From positions 1 to 16,363 of the forward strand of contig CAMFPD010000025.1 of assembly GCA_945971355.1 (NCBI GenBank): a DNA stretch of 16,363 nt, written 5' to 3'. The translations under genes were made by a program, and so were the position numbers. This DNA is from an uncultured Lachnobacterium sp. GTDB taxonomy: Bacteria; Bacillota; Clostridia; Lachnospirales; Lachnospiraceae. Shown piece after piece: positions 7,501 through 14,091 of the stretch (position 1 is the first letter of the stretch; every line of letters starts with the position of its first letter). Below the pieces are notes generated by a model. It searched no databases. It was not told the DNA's origin and was given only the letters and a program-made list of their open reading frames with translations.

Positions 7501-8399
7501 AGCTTGTATATTCAGATATGTCATCTACATCAAGTGCTACCACAATCAGTACTGACATCAAAAAGTATGAAGTATACCTTCAGACAGAGGAACAGTCAGA
7601 GCTAACAGTTGATGATATCAAGGAATTAACATTTACTCATACAAATGATGAGGGTGAGGAGGAAGAAATTCCACTTACTGAGATTTCTATAATTGAGGAG
7701 ACAAATACACTCAGCACAATCTATCGTGATGCTCAGAACAGGTACATAACAGTGTCTGGAGGCATTGATGAGGACCACAATGTAACACTTGTGTCTAAGG
7801 AAGTGCAGAAGTCAATAGATAAACTTGAAATTCCGGAAGGTTACACCATTGAAATGGTTGGTGAGGATGAGACAATAAATGAGGCAATGAGTCAGATGGT
7901 GCTCATGTTGATTCTTGCAGTAGTATTTATCTATCTTATAATGGTAGCTCAGTTCCAGTCATTACTGTCACCATTCATTATTATGTTCTCGATTCCTCTG
8001 GCATTTACAGGAGGTTTCCTTGGACTTCTTGTAACAGGACAGGAACTCGGCGTTATCTCTATGCTTGGATTTATCATGTTAGCAGGACTTATCGTAAATA
8101 ATGGTATCGTACTTATTGATTACATAAATCAGGAAAGAAGAGCGGGTATGAGTAAGCATGAGGCAATAATTGATGCAGGAAAAACCAGAATGCGTCCAAT
8201 CCTTATGACAGCACTGACTACCATTCTTGCAATGTCTACATCTGCCATTGGAATGGGTGAAGGCTCTGAGATGATGAGACCTATGGCGATTACTATTATT
8301 GGTGGACTTATATATGGAACGGTGCTTACACTTATTGTTATTCCATGTATCTATGATGCCTTTAACAGAGAGAAGAACATGGTGGAAGAAGAGATTTAA
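4539..8399 (+). CDS. RND (AcrB/SwrC-like) efflux transporter with a coiled-coil insert
   Basis: The 1286-residue integral membrane protein starts at an ATG 5 bases after AGGAGG. It has the RND plan: TM1 (about 11-29), first porter region, TM2-7 (about 603-810), second porter region, TM8-12 (about 1110-1275). TM4 carries MLVDNSIVVIENIYR with D665 and N666 at the AcrB D407/D408 positions. TM10 carries GLIVNNGIVLIDY, so AcrB K940 is replaced by N1187, while the Thr of MTALTT (T1224) is kept. Usual RND pumps are 1000-1070 residues. The excess is a helical, Gln/Ala/Ser-rich insert at about 196-455. It sits between a helix like the AcrB 'LDPAKLAAYG' element (LNQEKIDELN) and the QNFSMPAG strand; the second half has the ordinary KEKAAEYGLTVAQVF form. 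No membrane-fusion protein or TolC gene is adjacent, as expected in a Gram-positive. Substrate unknown; the nearest characterised type is the lipopeptide exporter SwrC. Confidence 0.93.
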   Translation: MISKYSVKKPFTVLVGVILVIVLGIVSLSKMTMDLLPDMSFQYALIITTDVGASPEEVEADVTAPIESSIATTSNIKNVSSMSYNSYSIVTCEYEQNANMDSVVIEIQQKLDQLSAGWDDGIGTPVIMQINPDMLPVVMAAVDVEGMDSSEITDYVENELIPQIESVEGVASVTATGELKESIQVTLNQEKIDELNEKIKNSIEAKFDDAEGEMNSASSQIEDGQAAIEDATNQLSEGIDTINDKKSELLQTQADLENQLKELKSQKELLGTVKSGIDSFVYKDGDAASGIFTDNYQMLVDAEAGIGQLDEAIAQMKSLGLDESAPQVQELLGQKAAAQSAIDTANAQITTQFSQLSAMGITVSSYKDLPAASATVAGTIAQVNSGITAIETGLQQIEEGKVSLSDALDAINSQAALGAISIGQQSAQLAIAANSIEDAKSQLEETKDSALDSADLNTVLSIDTLSSLLVAQNFSMPAGYVNAEDGSKYIVKIGDSVDSIEELENLVLIDMGLDGVDAIHVSDVADIEIVDNSGESYAVVNGNPGIILSLEKQTGYSTGDVTDRVLEKFDALEAENENLNLSVLMDQGVYIDLVVNSVVQNMVVGAILAIFVLMLFLKDFKPTIVIACSIPLSVITAVVIMYFTGITLNVISMSGLVLGIGMLVDNSIVVIENIYRLRGEGYSIKKAAVEGASQVSGAIIASTLTTISVYAPIIFTEGITRQLFVDLSLTIAFTLVASLVVALTFVPAMSCGVLKKTRDIKHPWFDAIKDIYGKFLGLCLRFKPLVFILAVVLLVVSAWGSMSKGMTFMDMDMESNQLSVTIAPKEDEKLEFDELTALSDDVIERISDIEGIETIGATAGGSSTMSLMSTSSDSVSMYIILDEESDVTSSEIADQIMEKTADMDCEISTSTSSMDTTAFFGSGISVEIKGNDLEKLQELATKVAETLENTEGIIDIEDGLDETTPELKITVDKEKAAEYGLTVAQVFQLVYSDMSSTSSATTISTDIKKYEVYLQTEEQSELTVDDIKELTFTHTNDEGEEEEIPLTEISIIEETNTLSTIYRDAQNRYITVSGGIDEDHNVTLVSKEVQKSIDKLEIPEGYTIEMVGEDETINEAMSQMVLMLILAVVFIYLIMVAQFQSLLSPFIIMFSIPLAFTGGFLGLLVTGQELGVISMLGFIMLAGLIVNNGIVLIDYINQERRAGMSKHEAIIDAGKTRMRPILMTALTTILAMSTSAIGMGEGSEMMRPMAITIIGGLIYGTVLTLIVIPCIYDAFNREKNMVEEEI

Positions 8400-8417
8400 G
8401 CAAATTGAGGAAATAAA

Positions 8418-9062
8418 ATGGATATCGAAATAAAGGTTGAAAATATAAAAAATCCTCCAGAAAAAGTAAGACTTATGTATGAGGCGGTGTCTCAGTTACT
8501 TAAGGGAAAACAGGAGCTTACATCCATTAAGGTTCAAGATATTACTGCAAAGGCAGGAATTGGAAAGGGAACAGCTTATGAGTATTTTTCTTCGAAGGAG
8601 GAAATCATAGCTAATGCTTTGATGTACGAGTATGCTGTCAAAATAAGTCATCTTGTAGAATCGGCTTTTGCCGAAAAGGAATTTAAAAGTCGATGCTACA
8701 AGGTCATGGACTGGCTTTTGGAGAATAAGGAATACAATATGATGTTCAAGTATCTTTTTCGCATGAATGCAGGAATTCCAACGAAACCACCAATTGAGAA
8801 ATTGGAGGAGTGCGAGCCCGGAAATTTTGGATATGAGGCATATCACTATGTTTGTGACATCATAGACAAATTCATGGAAGACGGATTTAATCAGGGAGTA
8901 TTCACTGAAACTGATAAGGGTAAAAGATGTCTTGCAATTCTGACGGCTATGGTTCAGTATGCAACCCTTCTGGTCAGTCAGGTGGGAGGGCACTACAAGC
9001 TTAGAAGTGATGAAGATATGAGAGATATGATTTACACAAACATGATAAAAGTGCTTAACTAA
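8418..9062 (+). CDS. TetR/AcrR-family regulator of the RND operon
   Basis: The 214-residue protein starts 18 bases after the RND stop codon behind a GAGGAA site, so the two genes are co-transcribed. Residues 15-60 form the TetR DNA-binding domain, with the helix-turn-helix at about 39-60: KVQDITAKAGIGKGTAYEYF followed by SSKEEI. The rest (about 65-214) is the all-helical ligand and dimerisation domain, which is variable in this family, so the inducer cannot be predicted. The only clear TetR-type palindrome in the window lies at the operon's own promoter, suggesting negative autoregulation relieved by a pump substrate. No separate terminator follows: the stop codon is 8 bases before the -35 of the valS leader. 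Confidence 0.92.
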   Translation: MDIEIKVENIKNPPEKVRLMYEAVSQLLKGKQELTSIKVQDITAKAGIGKGTAYEYFSSKEEIIANALMYEYAVKISHLVESAFAEKEFKSRCYKVMDWLLENKEYNMMFKYLFRMNAGIPTKPPIEKLEECEPGNFGYEAYHYVCDIIDKFMEDGFNQGVFTETDKGKRCLAILTAMVQYATLLVSQVGGHYKLRSDEDMRDMIYTNMIKVLN

Positions 9063-9069
9063 ATTTTGC

Positions 9070-9098
9070 TTGACAAAAAAATAATTCATCAGTATGAT
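9070..9098 (+). promoter_or_regulatory. valS: Promoter of the valS T-box leader
   Basis: A perfect TTGACA (9070-9075), a 17-base spacer, and TATGAT (9093-9098). Transcription would start near 9105, giving an untranslated leader of about 635 bases before valS. Confidence 0.85.
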
Positions 9099-9104
9099 GT
9101 TTAA

Positions 9105-9401
9105 AAGAATTACAATATATTTGATTGGCATTAAAGAAAGAGGAGTACATATTCCTAGTTTCACAGAGAATGATGCTCGATTCCTATGGAACGGCTGTGA
9201 GGCATCTGAAACGAAGAACATGGAAGGTAGCTTTCCAGCCGAGAAACCCAGAAAGTCATTATGACATAAGTTTCTCCGATTCGCCCACGTTATAGGGTAT
9301 GAGGCATTCGAGCATGACAGTTATGTGATTGCTCCGATGTGAACGAAGGTGGTACAGCGCTAATTCGCCCTTCCGACAGATTATGTCGGGAGGGCTTTTT
9401 T
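9105..9401 (+). promoter_or_regulatory. T-box riboswitch, tRNA-Val specific
   Basis: Stem I has the basal helix GAAAG/CTTTC, the AGTA of the specifier loop, the distal AGAGA and GGCTGTGAG elements that contact the tRNA elbow, and the helices GATGC/GCATC and GTTTC/GAAAC. The strand opposite AGTA reads GGAA-GGTAG-CTTTCC, placing the valine codon GTA (9227-9229) as specifier. GAGCA/TGCTC (9310-9334) is stem III. The T-box proper is GAACGAAGGTGGTACAGCGC (9341-9360). Its TGGT can pair with the acceptor end of uncharged tRNA with discriminator A, as in tRNA-Val. GAAGG (9345-9349) can pair with CCTTC (9369-9373) as the antiterminator. The competing terminator is at 9367-9401. Uncharged tRNA-Val would thus switch on the downstream valS. 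Confidence 0.93.
9367..9401 (+). terminator. T-box terminator
   Basis: GCCCTTCCGACA pairs with TGTCGGGAGGGC (12 bp, one wobble) around GATTA, followed by TTTTTT (9396-9401). Its left arm overlaps the antiterminator partner CCTTC, as expected for a conditional terminator. It is also the first terminator downstream of tetR. Confidence 0.92.
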
Positions 9402-9410
9402 GTGGTTAAC

Positions 9411-9711
9411 GAGTTTGAGTAGCGAAAGCATACAAACTACGGCAGTCATATTGTGTGAATGTACATTCATATTTGTGACTGTGAAGAATATTAGATTTTC
9501 TTAATGTTCTGTGTGTAAGCTAGCAGCTCGGCAACAGGACGTTGCCGAGAGCTCAAGTTGAGCCAGGGATGGCGAATCTTGAGCGGTTGCGTAACTATCG
9601 TGATACTTGTGCCAGAACATTTAGAAAATGTTATATTCGGAACTCGGAGCAAATATTAATGTATATTTGCACAATATGACTCACTGTATATATGTTTCGC
9701 TACCCAAACTC
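9411..9711. repeat. ~300-bp long inverted-repeat element in the valS leader
   Basis: The left arm 9411-9511 is an imperfect reverse complement of the right arm 9613-9711. The outer ends match at 16 of 17 positions (GAGTTTGAGTAGCGAAA against GAGTTTGGGTAGCGAAA). AGTCATATTGTG (9444-9455) matches 9670-9681 exactly. The next 20 bases match at 16. ATTTTCTTAATGTTCTG (9495-9511) matches 9613-9629 at 16 of 17. Each arm also folds on itself (left 9413-9437 with a GAAA loop and 9443-9481; right AACATTT/AAATGTT and GCAAATAT/ATATTTGC). The 100-base centre holds CTCGGCAAC/GTTGCCGAG (9527-9549) and GCTCAAG/CTTGAGC (9551-9584). No ORF is visible inside. It lies downstream of the T-box terminator and ends 28 bases before valS, leaving the ribosome site outside. 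A MITE-like insertion or a structured RNA are the main options. Confidence 0.8.
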
Positions 9712-9739
9712 CTCAAAAATCAAGAAAGGAAGAAGAATT

Positions 9740-12373
9740 ATGAGCAAAGAATTATCAAAGACTTATGATCCAAAAGACATTGAAGAACGTCTTTACAAAA
9801 ACTGGGAAGAAAAGGGATATTTCCATGCTGAGGTGGACCGCAGCAAAAAGCCATTTACAATTGTGATGCCACCACCAAACATTACAGGACAGCTTCATAT
9901 GGGACATGCCCTTGACAATACATTGCAGGACATTCTCACACGTTTTAAGAGAATGCAGGGATATTCAGCATTGTGGCTTCCAGGAACCGACCATGCATCA
10001 ATCGCAACAGAGGCAAAGGTTGTAGAGAAGCTTGCAAAGGAAGGAATCTCAAAGGATGATATCGGAAGAGAAAAATTCCTTGAGCAGGTATGGGACTGGA
10101 AGCATGAGTACGGCGGACGAATCGTAAAACAGCTCCGCAAATTAGGCTCATCTGCAGACTGGGAGCGTGAGCGCTTCACTATGGATGAGGGATGTAACGA
10201 GGCAGTTAAAGAAGTATTCGTCAACTTATATAACAAGAAGCTTATCTACCGTGGAGAAAGAATTATTAACTGGTGTCCACACTGCCTCACATCAATTTCA
10301 GATGCGGAGGTAGAATACGAGGATCAGGCAGGTCATTTCTGGCACCTTCGTTACCCACTTTCAGATGGAAGCGGATACATTCAGATGGCTACAACAAGAC
10401 CAGAAACAATGCTTGGAGATACTGCTGTAGCAGTAAACCCTAATGATGATCGCTACAAGGATATGGTAGGTAAAACTGTAATACTTCCAATAGTACACCG
10501 CGAGATACCAATTGTTGCTGATGATTATGTAGATATGGAATTTGGTACAGGTGTTGTAAAAATCACACCAGCACATGACCCTAATGATTTTGAGGTAGGA
10601 CTTCGTCATAAACTGCCAGTTATCAACGTATTGACAGAGGATGCCAAGATTGTTGATGATTATCCAGAGTTTGCCGGAATGGATAGATATGAGGCTAGAA
10701 AGGCAATCGTTGAAGCTCTTGATAAAGAGGGTGCACTTGTTAAGATTGAAGACTATTCACATAATGTAGGAACCTGCTACCGTTGTCATACAACAGTAGA
10801 GCCACGTGTTTCAAAGCAGTGGTTCGTTGCAATGGAAGAGCTTGCAAAACCAGCTATTGAGGCGGTTAAGAATGGCAAGACAAAATTCGTTCCAGAGCAT
10901 TTTGATAAGACATATTATCATTGGTTAGAGAACATCAAGGACTGGTGTATTTCACGTCAGTTATGGTGGGGACACAGAATTCCAGCCTTCTATTGTGATG
11001 ATTGCGGAGAGCTTGTTGTAACAAAGGAAAATTCATGCAAATGTCCAAAGTGTGGCAAGGAAATGAGACAGGATCCAGACACACTTGATACATGGTTCTC
11101 ATCAGCTCTTTGGCCATTCTCGACACTTGGCTGGCCAGAAAAGACAGAGGAACTTGATTACTTCTATCCAACAAATGTACTTGTAACTGGATACGATATC
11201 ATTTTCTTCTGGGTAATCAGAATGATGTTCTCTGGACTTGAGCATACAGGAGAAGTTCCATTTAACACAGTACTTATCCATGGACTTGTTCGTGACTCTC
11301 AGGGACGTAAGATGAGTAAATCACTTGGAAACGGAATTGATCCACTTGAGGTGATTGACAAGTATGGTGCAGATGCACTTCGTCTTACACTTGTAACAGG
11401 AAATGCTCCAGGAAATGATATGCGTTTCTACTGGGAGCGAGTAGAGGCTTCACGTAACTTTGCAAACAAGATTTGGAATGCATCACGTTTTATCCTTATG
11501 AACCTTGATAAGGCAGACAGCTCAAATGTAGAGCTCTCAGATCTTGCCCCAGCGGATAAGTGGATTCTTTCAAAGCTCAATACTCTTGCAAAGGATGTAA
11601 CTGAGAATATGGAGAACTACGACCTTGGAGTTGCAGTTCAGAAGATTTACGACTTTATCTGGGAGGAATTCTGTGACTGGTATATCGAGATGGTTAAGCC
11701 TCGTCTTTGGAATGATGAGGACACAACAAAGGCAGCAGCACTTTGGACACTTAGGACAGTACTTACAGAGTCACTTAAGCTTCTTCACCCATATATGCCA
11801 TTTATCACAGAGGAGATTTTCTTAAATCTTACAGATGAAGAGACAATTATGCTTTCTAAGTGGCCTGAATATAAGGCAGAGTGGAACTTCCCTGAGGCAG
11901 AGACAGCAATCGACCATTGTAAGGATCTGGTTAAGGGTGTAAGAAATGTTCGTACACAGATGGATGTACCACCATCAAGAAAAGCAAAGCTTTATGTTGT
12001 ATCTGAGGATGGTGCAATCCGTGATGATTTGGAAGCAAATAAGGATGTATATATTAACCTTGCATCAGCAAGTGAAATCCTTGTACAGGCTGATAAGTCT
12101 GGAATCAGTGAGGATGCTGTATCAGTAGTTATTCCAGGTGCTGTAGCATATCTTCCACTTGAGGATCTTGTTGATTTTGAGAAGGAAAAGGAACGTCTCA
12201 ATAAGGAAAAGGATAAACTGACAAAGGAGCTTGCCCGCTCAAGGGGAATGCTCTCAAATGAGAAGTTCTTAGCTAATGCAAAACCAGAAAAGGTTGAGGA
12301 AGAAAAAGCTAAGCTCGCCAAGTATGAGCAGATGATGGCCCAGGTTGAGGAACGTCTTGCTTCAATGAAATAA
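9740..12373 (+). CDS. valS: Valyl-tRNA synthetase
   Basis: The start at 9740 (MSKELSKTYDPKDIEERLY) has AAAGGA 9 bases upstream; an in-frame ATG at 9692 lies inside the inverted repeat and has no binding site. The 877-residue class Ia enzyme charges tRNA-Val with valine in the cytoplasm. It shows the HIGH-type motif HMGH (53-56) within PPNITGQLHMGHALD, the CP1 editing domain with TTRPETMLGD, the KMSKS motif (524-528), a Cys-rich knuckle C419-x2-C422 ... C435-x2-C438 that probably binds zinc, the anticodon-binding helical domain, and a C-terminal coiled-coil arm (about 800-877) typical of ValRS. Length and motifs are complete. Expression should follow valine-tRNA charging through the T-box leader. 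Confidence 0.98.
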   Translation: MSKELSKTYDPKDIEERLYKNWEEKGYFHAEVDRSKKPFTIVMPPPNITGQLHMGHALDNTLQDILTRFKRMQGYSALWLPGTDHASIATEAKVVEKLAKEGISKDDIGREKFLEQVWDWKHEYGGRIVKQLRKLGSSADWERERFTMDEGCNEAVKEVFVNLYNKKLIYRGERIINWCPHCLTSISDAEVEYEDQAGHFWHLRYPLSDGSGYIQMATTRPETMLGDTAVAVNPNDDRYKDMVGKTVILPIVHREIPIVADDYVDMEFGTGVVKITPAHDPNDFEVGLRHKLPVINVLTEDAKIVDDYPEFAGMDRYEARKAIVEALDKEGALVKIEDYSHNVGTCYRCHTTVEPRVSKQWFVAMEELAKPAIEAVKNGKTKFVPEHFDKTYYHWLENIKDWCISRQLWWGHRIPAFYCDDCGELVVTKENSCKCPKCGKEMRQDPDTLDTWFSSALWPFSTLGWPEKTEELDYFYPTNVLVTGYDIIFFWVIRMMFSGLEHTGEVPFNTVLIHGLVRDSQGRKMSKSLGNGIDPLEVIDKYGADALRLTLVTGNAPGNDMRFYWERVEASRNFANKIWNASRFILMNLDKADSSNVELSDLAPADKWILSKLNTLAKDVTENMENYDLGVAVQKIYDFIWEEFCDWYIEMVKPRLWNDEDTTKAAALWTLRTVLTESLKLLHPYMPFITEEIFLNLTDEETIMLSKWPEYKAEWNFPEAETAIDHCKDLVKGVRNVRTQMDVPPSRKAKLYVVSEDGAIRDDLEANKDVYINLASASEILVQADKSGISEDAVSVVIPGAVAYLPLEDLVDFEKEKERLNKEKDKLTKELARSRGMLSNEKFLANAKPEKVEEEKAKLAKYEQMMAQVEERLASMK

Positions 12374-12378
12374 ATAAT

Positions 12379-12407
12379 TTGTATTGTAGTGGTTGTTATG
12401 GTATCAT
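12379..12407 (+). promoter_or_regulatory. Weak candidate promoter for the FapA-like gene
   Basis: TTGTAT (12379-12384), 17 bases, then TGG-TATCAT with an extended -10 (12399-12407). The -35 is poor. There is no terminator between valS and the next gene, so co-transcription is equally possible. Confidence 0.35.
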
Positions 12408-12444
12408 TGTACTAGATATAGGAATTTGAACTAAAGAGGTATGA

Positions 12445-13839
12445 ATGATGGCAGAGAACACTATTAAGAGAGAACCTCAGGTTAAAATTTCATATGATGA
12501 ATTAAGTGCTTATGTTATGTTGCCAGTCAGAGGCAGCGAGGATTCATATACAGTCGAGGAAGTTATGAATGCGCTGGCCAAAAGCAACGTAACATATGGC
12601 ATTGACAGTGCCAAGGTTCGAGAGATGGTAGAAACCAAAAACTACGGCAAGGAAGTTCTGGTTGCCAAAGGAACACCAGCGGTCAATGGCATAGATGCAA
12701 GGTTTGAATTAAATTTTAATGATAAGCTTGATAAGAAACCATTGATTAGAGAAGATGGTTCTGTGGATTACTGGAGTATTCATGCCATAGAGGTTGTGGA
12801 GGAAGGTCAGGTAATTGCCACATATGTGGAGCCTGTTGACGGCAAAAACGGAATATCGGTTAAGGGTAGGGAGCTTGTTGCCAAAAAGGGCAGACCATTA
12901 CCTCCTTTGACAGGAAAGGGCTTTGAACGTTCAGAGGATAACCTCACTTATACAGCCAGTATTTCAGGAAAAATAGAGAAAAATAGGAACCGCATTACTA
13001 TTTTACCTATATATGAGGTTGCAGGAGATGCAGATCTTAAAATTGGTAATATTGATTTCAGAGGCGATGTGGTAATTCATGGAAATGTATGTCCGGGAGA
13101 GTCCATCAGGTGTACAGGAAGTATTACTGTAGATGGAATATCAGAGGGGTGTACTATGGAGGCCGGCAAGGATATTATTCTCAGAGGTGGAGTTATCGGT
13201 GGCGAGAAAACCAAGATAACTGCAAAAGGAAATATAATTGCCAAATTTATTGAGTTTGCTGATATGGAAGCAGAAGGATATATCGAAGCTGATTCAGCAA
13301 TGAATAGCGAGATAATCAGTTATGACAAGTTATACTTTCATGGTAATCCTGGCGCTGTTGTGGGTGGCTCAGTATTTGGCTGTGCAGGAGTAGAGGCAGA
13401 TTGTCTGGGCAATGCTTCCGAGATTAAGACGGAGGTTGGTGCTGGCATTCACAGAAAGATGAGAGAACGCAGATTCAGACTTGAGTCAAATGTTCAGGAA
13501 GATAGGGACATGATAGAAAAGCTTGACAATGGACTTAAGAAGTTTGATGAATATGCTAAGGAAAAAGGCGTTGATATGTCTGAAGATGAGAGACGCGTGG
13601 CTCTTCTTAGAACAAAGATAGAAAAACAGTCACAGCTGTGTACAGATAAGGAGGCTTTGGCGTTACTTGATATTGTCGAGAAGAGGGGCGAAAATGCCAC
13701 TATAAAGGTAAATAAGTCCGTGTATCCAGGAGTGGATATATCAATTGACAGTGTAAGCTTTAGACATAAGTATAAGGACTCTCATGTCGAATTTTATCGT
13801 ATTGGAGATAATATTAGGATGCTGCCTATCGAAGAATAA
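12445..13839 (+). CDS. FapA family (DUF342) protein
   Basis: The 464-residue protein begins with two consecutive ATG codons (12445 and 12448). AAAGAGG at 12433-12439 lies 5 and 8 bases from them, so either may be used. The FapA region starts near residue 85 and carries the family's EVVEEGQVIA, DGKNGISVKGREL and SGKIEKNRNRITILPIYEV segments. A right-handed beta-helix of G-x-(I/V)-type strands follows (about 195-325: GNIDFRGDVVIHGNVCPGE, CTMEAGKDIILRGGVIGG, and so on). A charged helical region (about 340-420) comes next, then a short C-terminal segment. In Vibrio vulnificus FapA relates to polar flagellar assembly, but the family is widespread in Clostridia without a settled role. No flagellar gene is nearby here, so I do not assign a flagellar function. 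Confidence 0.88.
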   Translation: MMAENTIKREPQVKISYDELSAYVMLPVRGSEDSYTVEEVMNALAKSNVTYGIDSAKVREMVETKNYGKEVLVAKGTPAVNGIDARFELNFNDKLDKKPLIREDGSVDYWSIHAIEVVEEGQVIATYVEPVDGKNGISVKGRELVAKKGRPLPPLTGKGFERSEDNLTYTASISGKIEKNRNRITILPIYEVAGDADLKIGNIDFRGDVVIHGNVCPGESIRCTGSITVDGISEGCTMEAGKDIILRGGVIGGEKTKITAKGNIIAKFIEFADMEAEGYIEADSAMNSEIISYDKLYFHGNPGAVVGGSVFGCAGVEADCLGNASEIKTEVGAGIHRKMRERRFRLESNVQEDRDMIEKLDNGLKKFDEYAKEKGVDMSEDERRVALLRTKIEKQSQLCTDKEALALLDIVEKRGENATIKVNKSVYPGVDISIDSVSFRHKYKDSHVEFYRIGDNIRMLPIEE

Positions 13840-13877
13840 AAAAATTGTCGTATAGGTCAAAGTTAATTGAAATACAC

Positions 13878-13905
13878 TTGCATAAAAAGGTCACTATATT
13901 ATAAT
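13878..13905 (+). promoter_or_regulatory. Candidate promoter nested in the fapA-like terminator
   Basis: TTGCAT (13878-13883), a 16-base spacer, and a perfect TATAAT (13900-13905). The -10 occupies the loop of the terminator hairpin at 13884-13922. It would serve the 46-residue gene at 13950. The -35 is weak and the region is AT-rich, so chance is possible. Confidence 0.4.
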
Positions 13906-13922
13906 ATTATAGTGACTTTTTT
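13884..13922 (+). terminator. Terminator of the FapA-like gene
   Basis: GTCACTATA (13890-13898) pairs perfectly with TATAGTGAC (13908-13916). The stem is extended by AAAAA against the T run at 13917-13922. The symmetry makes it potentially bidirectional. Confidence 0.9.
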
Positions 13923-13949
13923 AATGCACTTTTATATATGGAGGTTTGT

Positions 13950-14090
13950 ATGATTAATTTCGAGGAAGAACTAAAGAAATATGAACCAAGTCTGGAAGTT
14001 GAAGAGGCAGAGGATGCAATTTACAGTCATGATATGACGGATGTGACTGACATTATTGCAGAGTTGCTTCGCAACCAGAAACGAGGTTAA
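13950..14090 (+). CDS. 46-residue acidic conserved-looking small protein
   Basis: The ORF starts at an ATG 6 bases after a strong GGAGG (TGGAGGTTTGT) and ends with TAA at 14088-14090. It runs MINFEEELKKYEPSLEVEEA, then an EDAIYSHDMTD segment and DIIAELLRNQKRG. It is strongly acidic in its first two thirds, has a short basic C-terminus, no Cys, no hydrophobic segment, and looks helical. The stop lies one base before the start of the next gene, whose own ribosome site (GAGG, 14083-14086) is inside this ORF, so the two are translationally linked. I do not recognise the family. A small partner or regulator of the adjacent zinc-ribbon TPR protein is the natural inference. Confidence 0.8.
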   Translation: MINFEEELKKYEPSLEVEEAEDAIYSHDMTDVTDIIAELLRNQKRG

Positions 14091-14091
14091 G

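Noticed and set aside
8496..9221. 241-codon open frame on the - strand across tetR and the T-box
   Set aside because: It is antisense to a clear TetR gene and runs through the valS promoter and stem I of the T-box. Its composition is that of a shadow frame and there is no ribosome site.
9692..9739. valS start at the earlier in-frame ATG
   Set aside because: These 16 codons lie within the right arm of the inverted repeat and have no ribosome site. The ATG at 9740 has AAAGGA and the normal ValRS N-terminus.
11625..12321. Extra open frames inside valS on both strands
   Set aside because: They overlap the intact ValRS reading frame, match no family, and lack ribosome sites and promoters.
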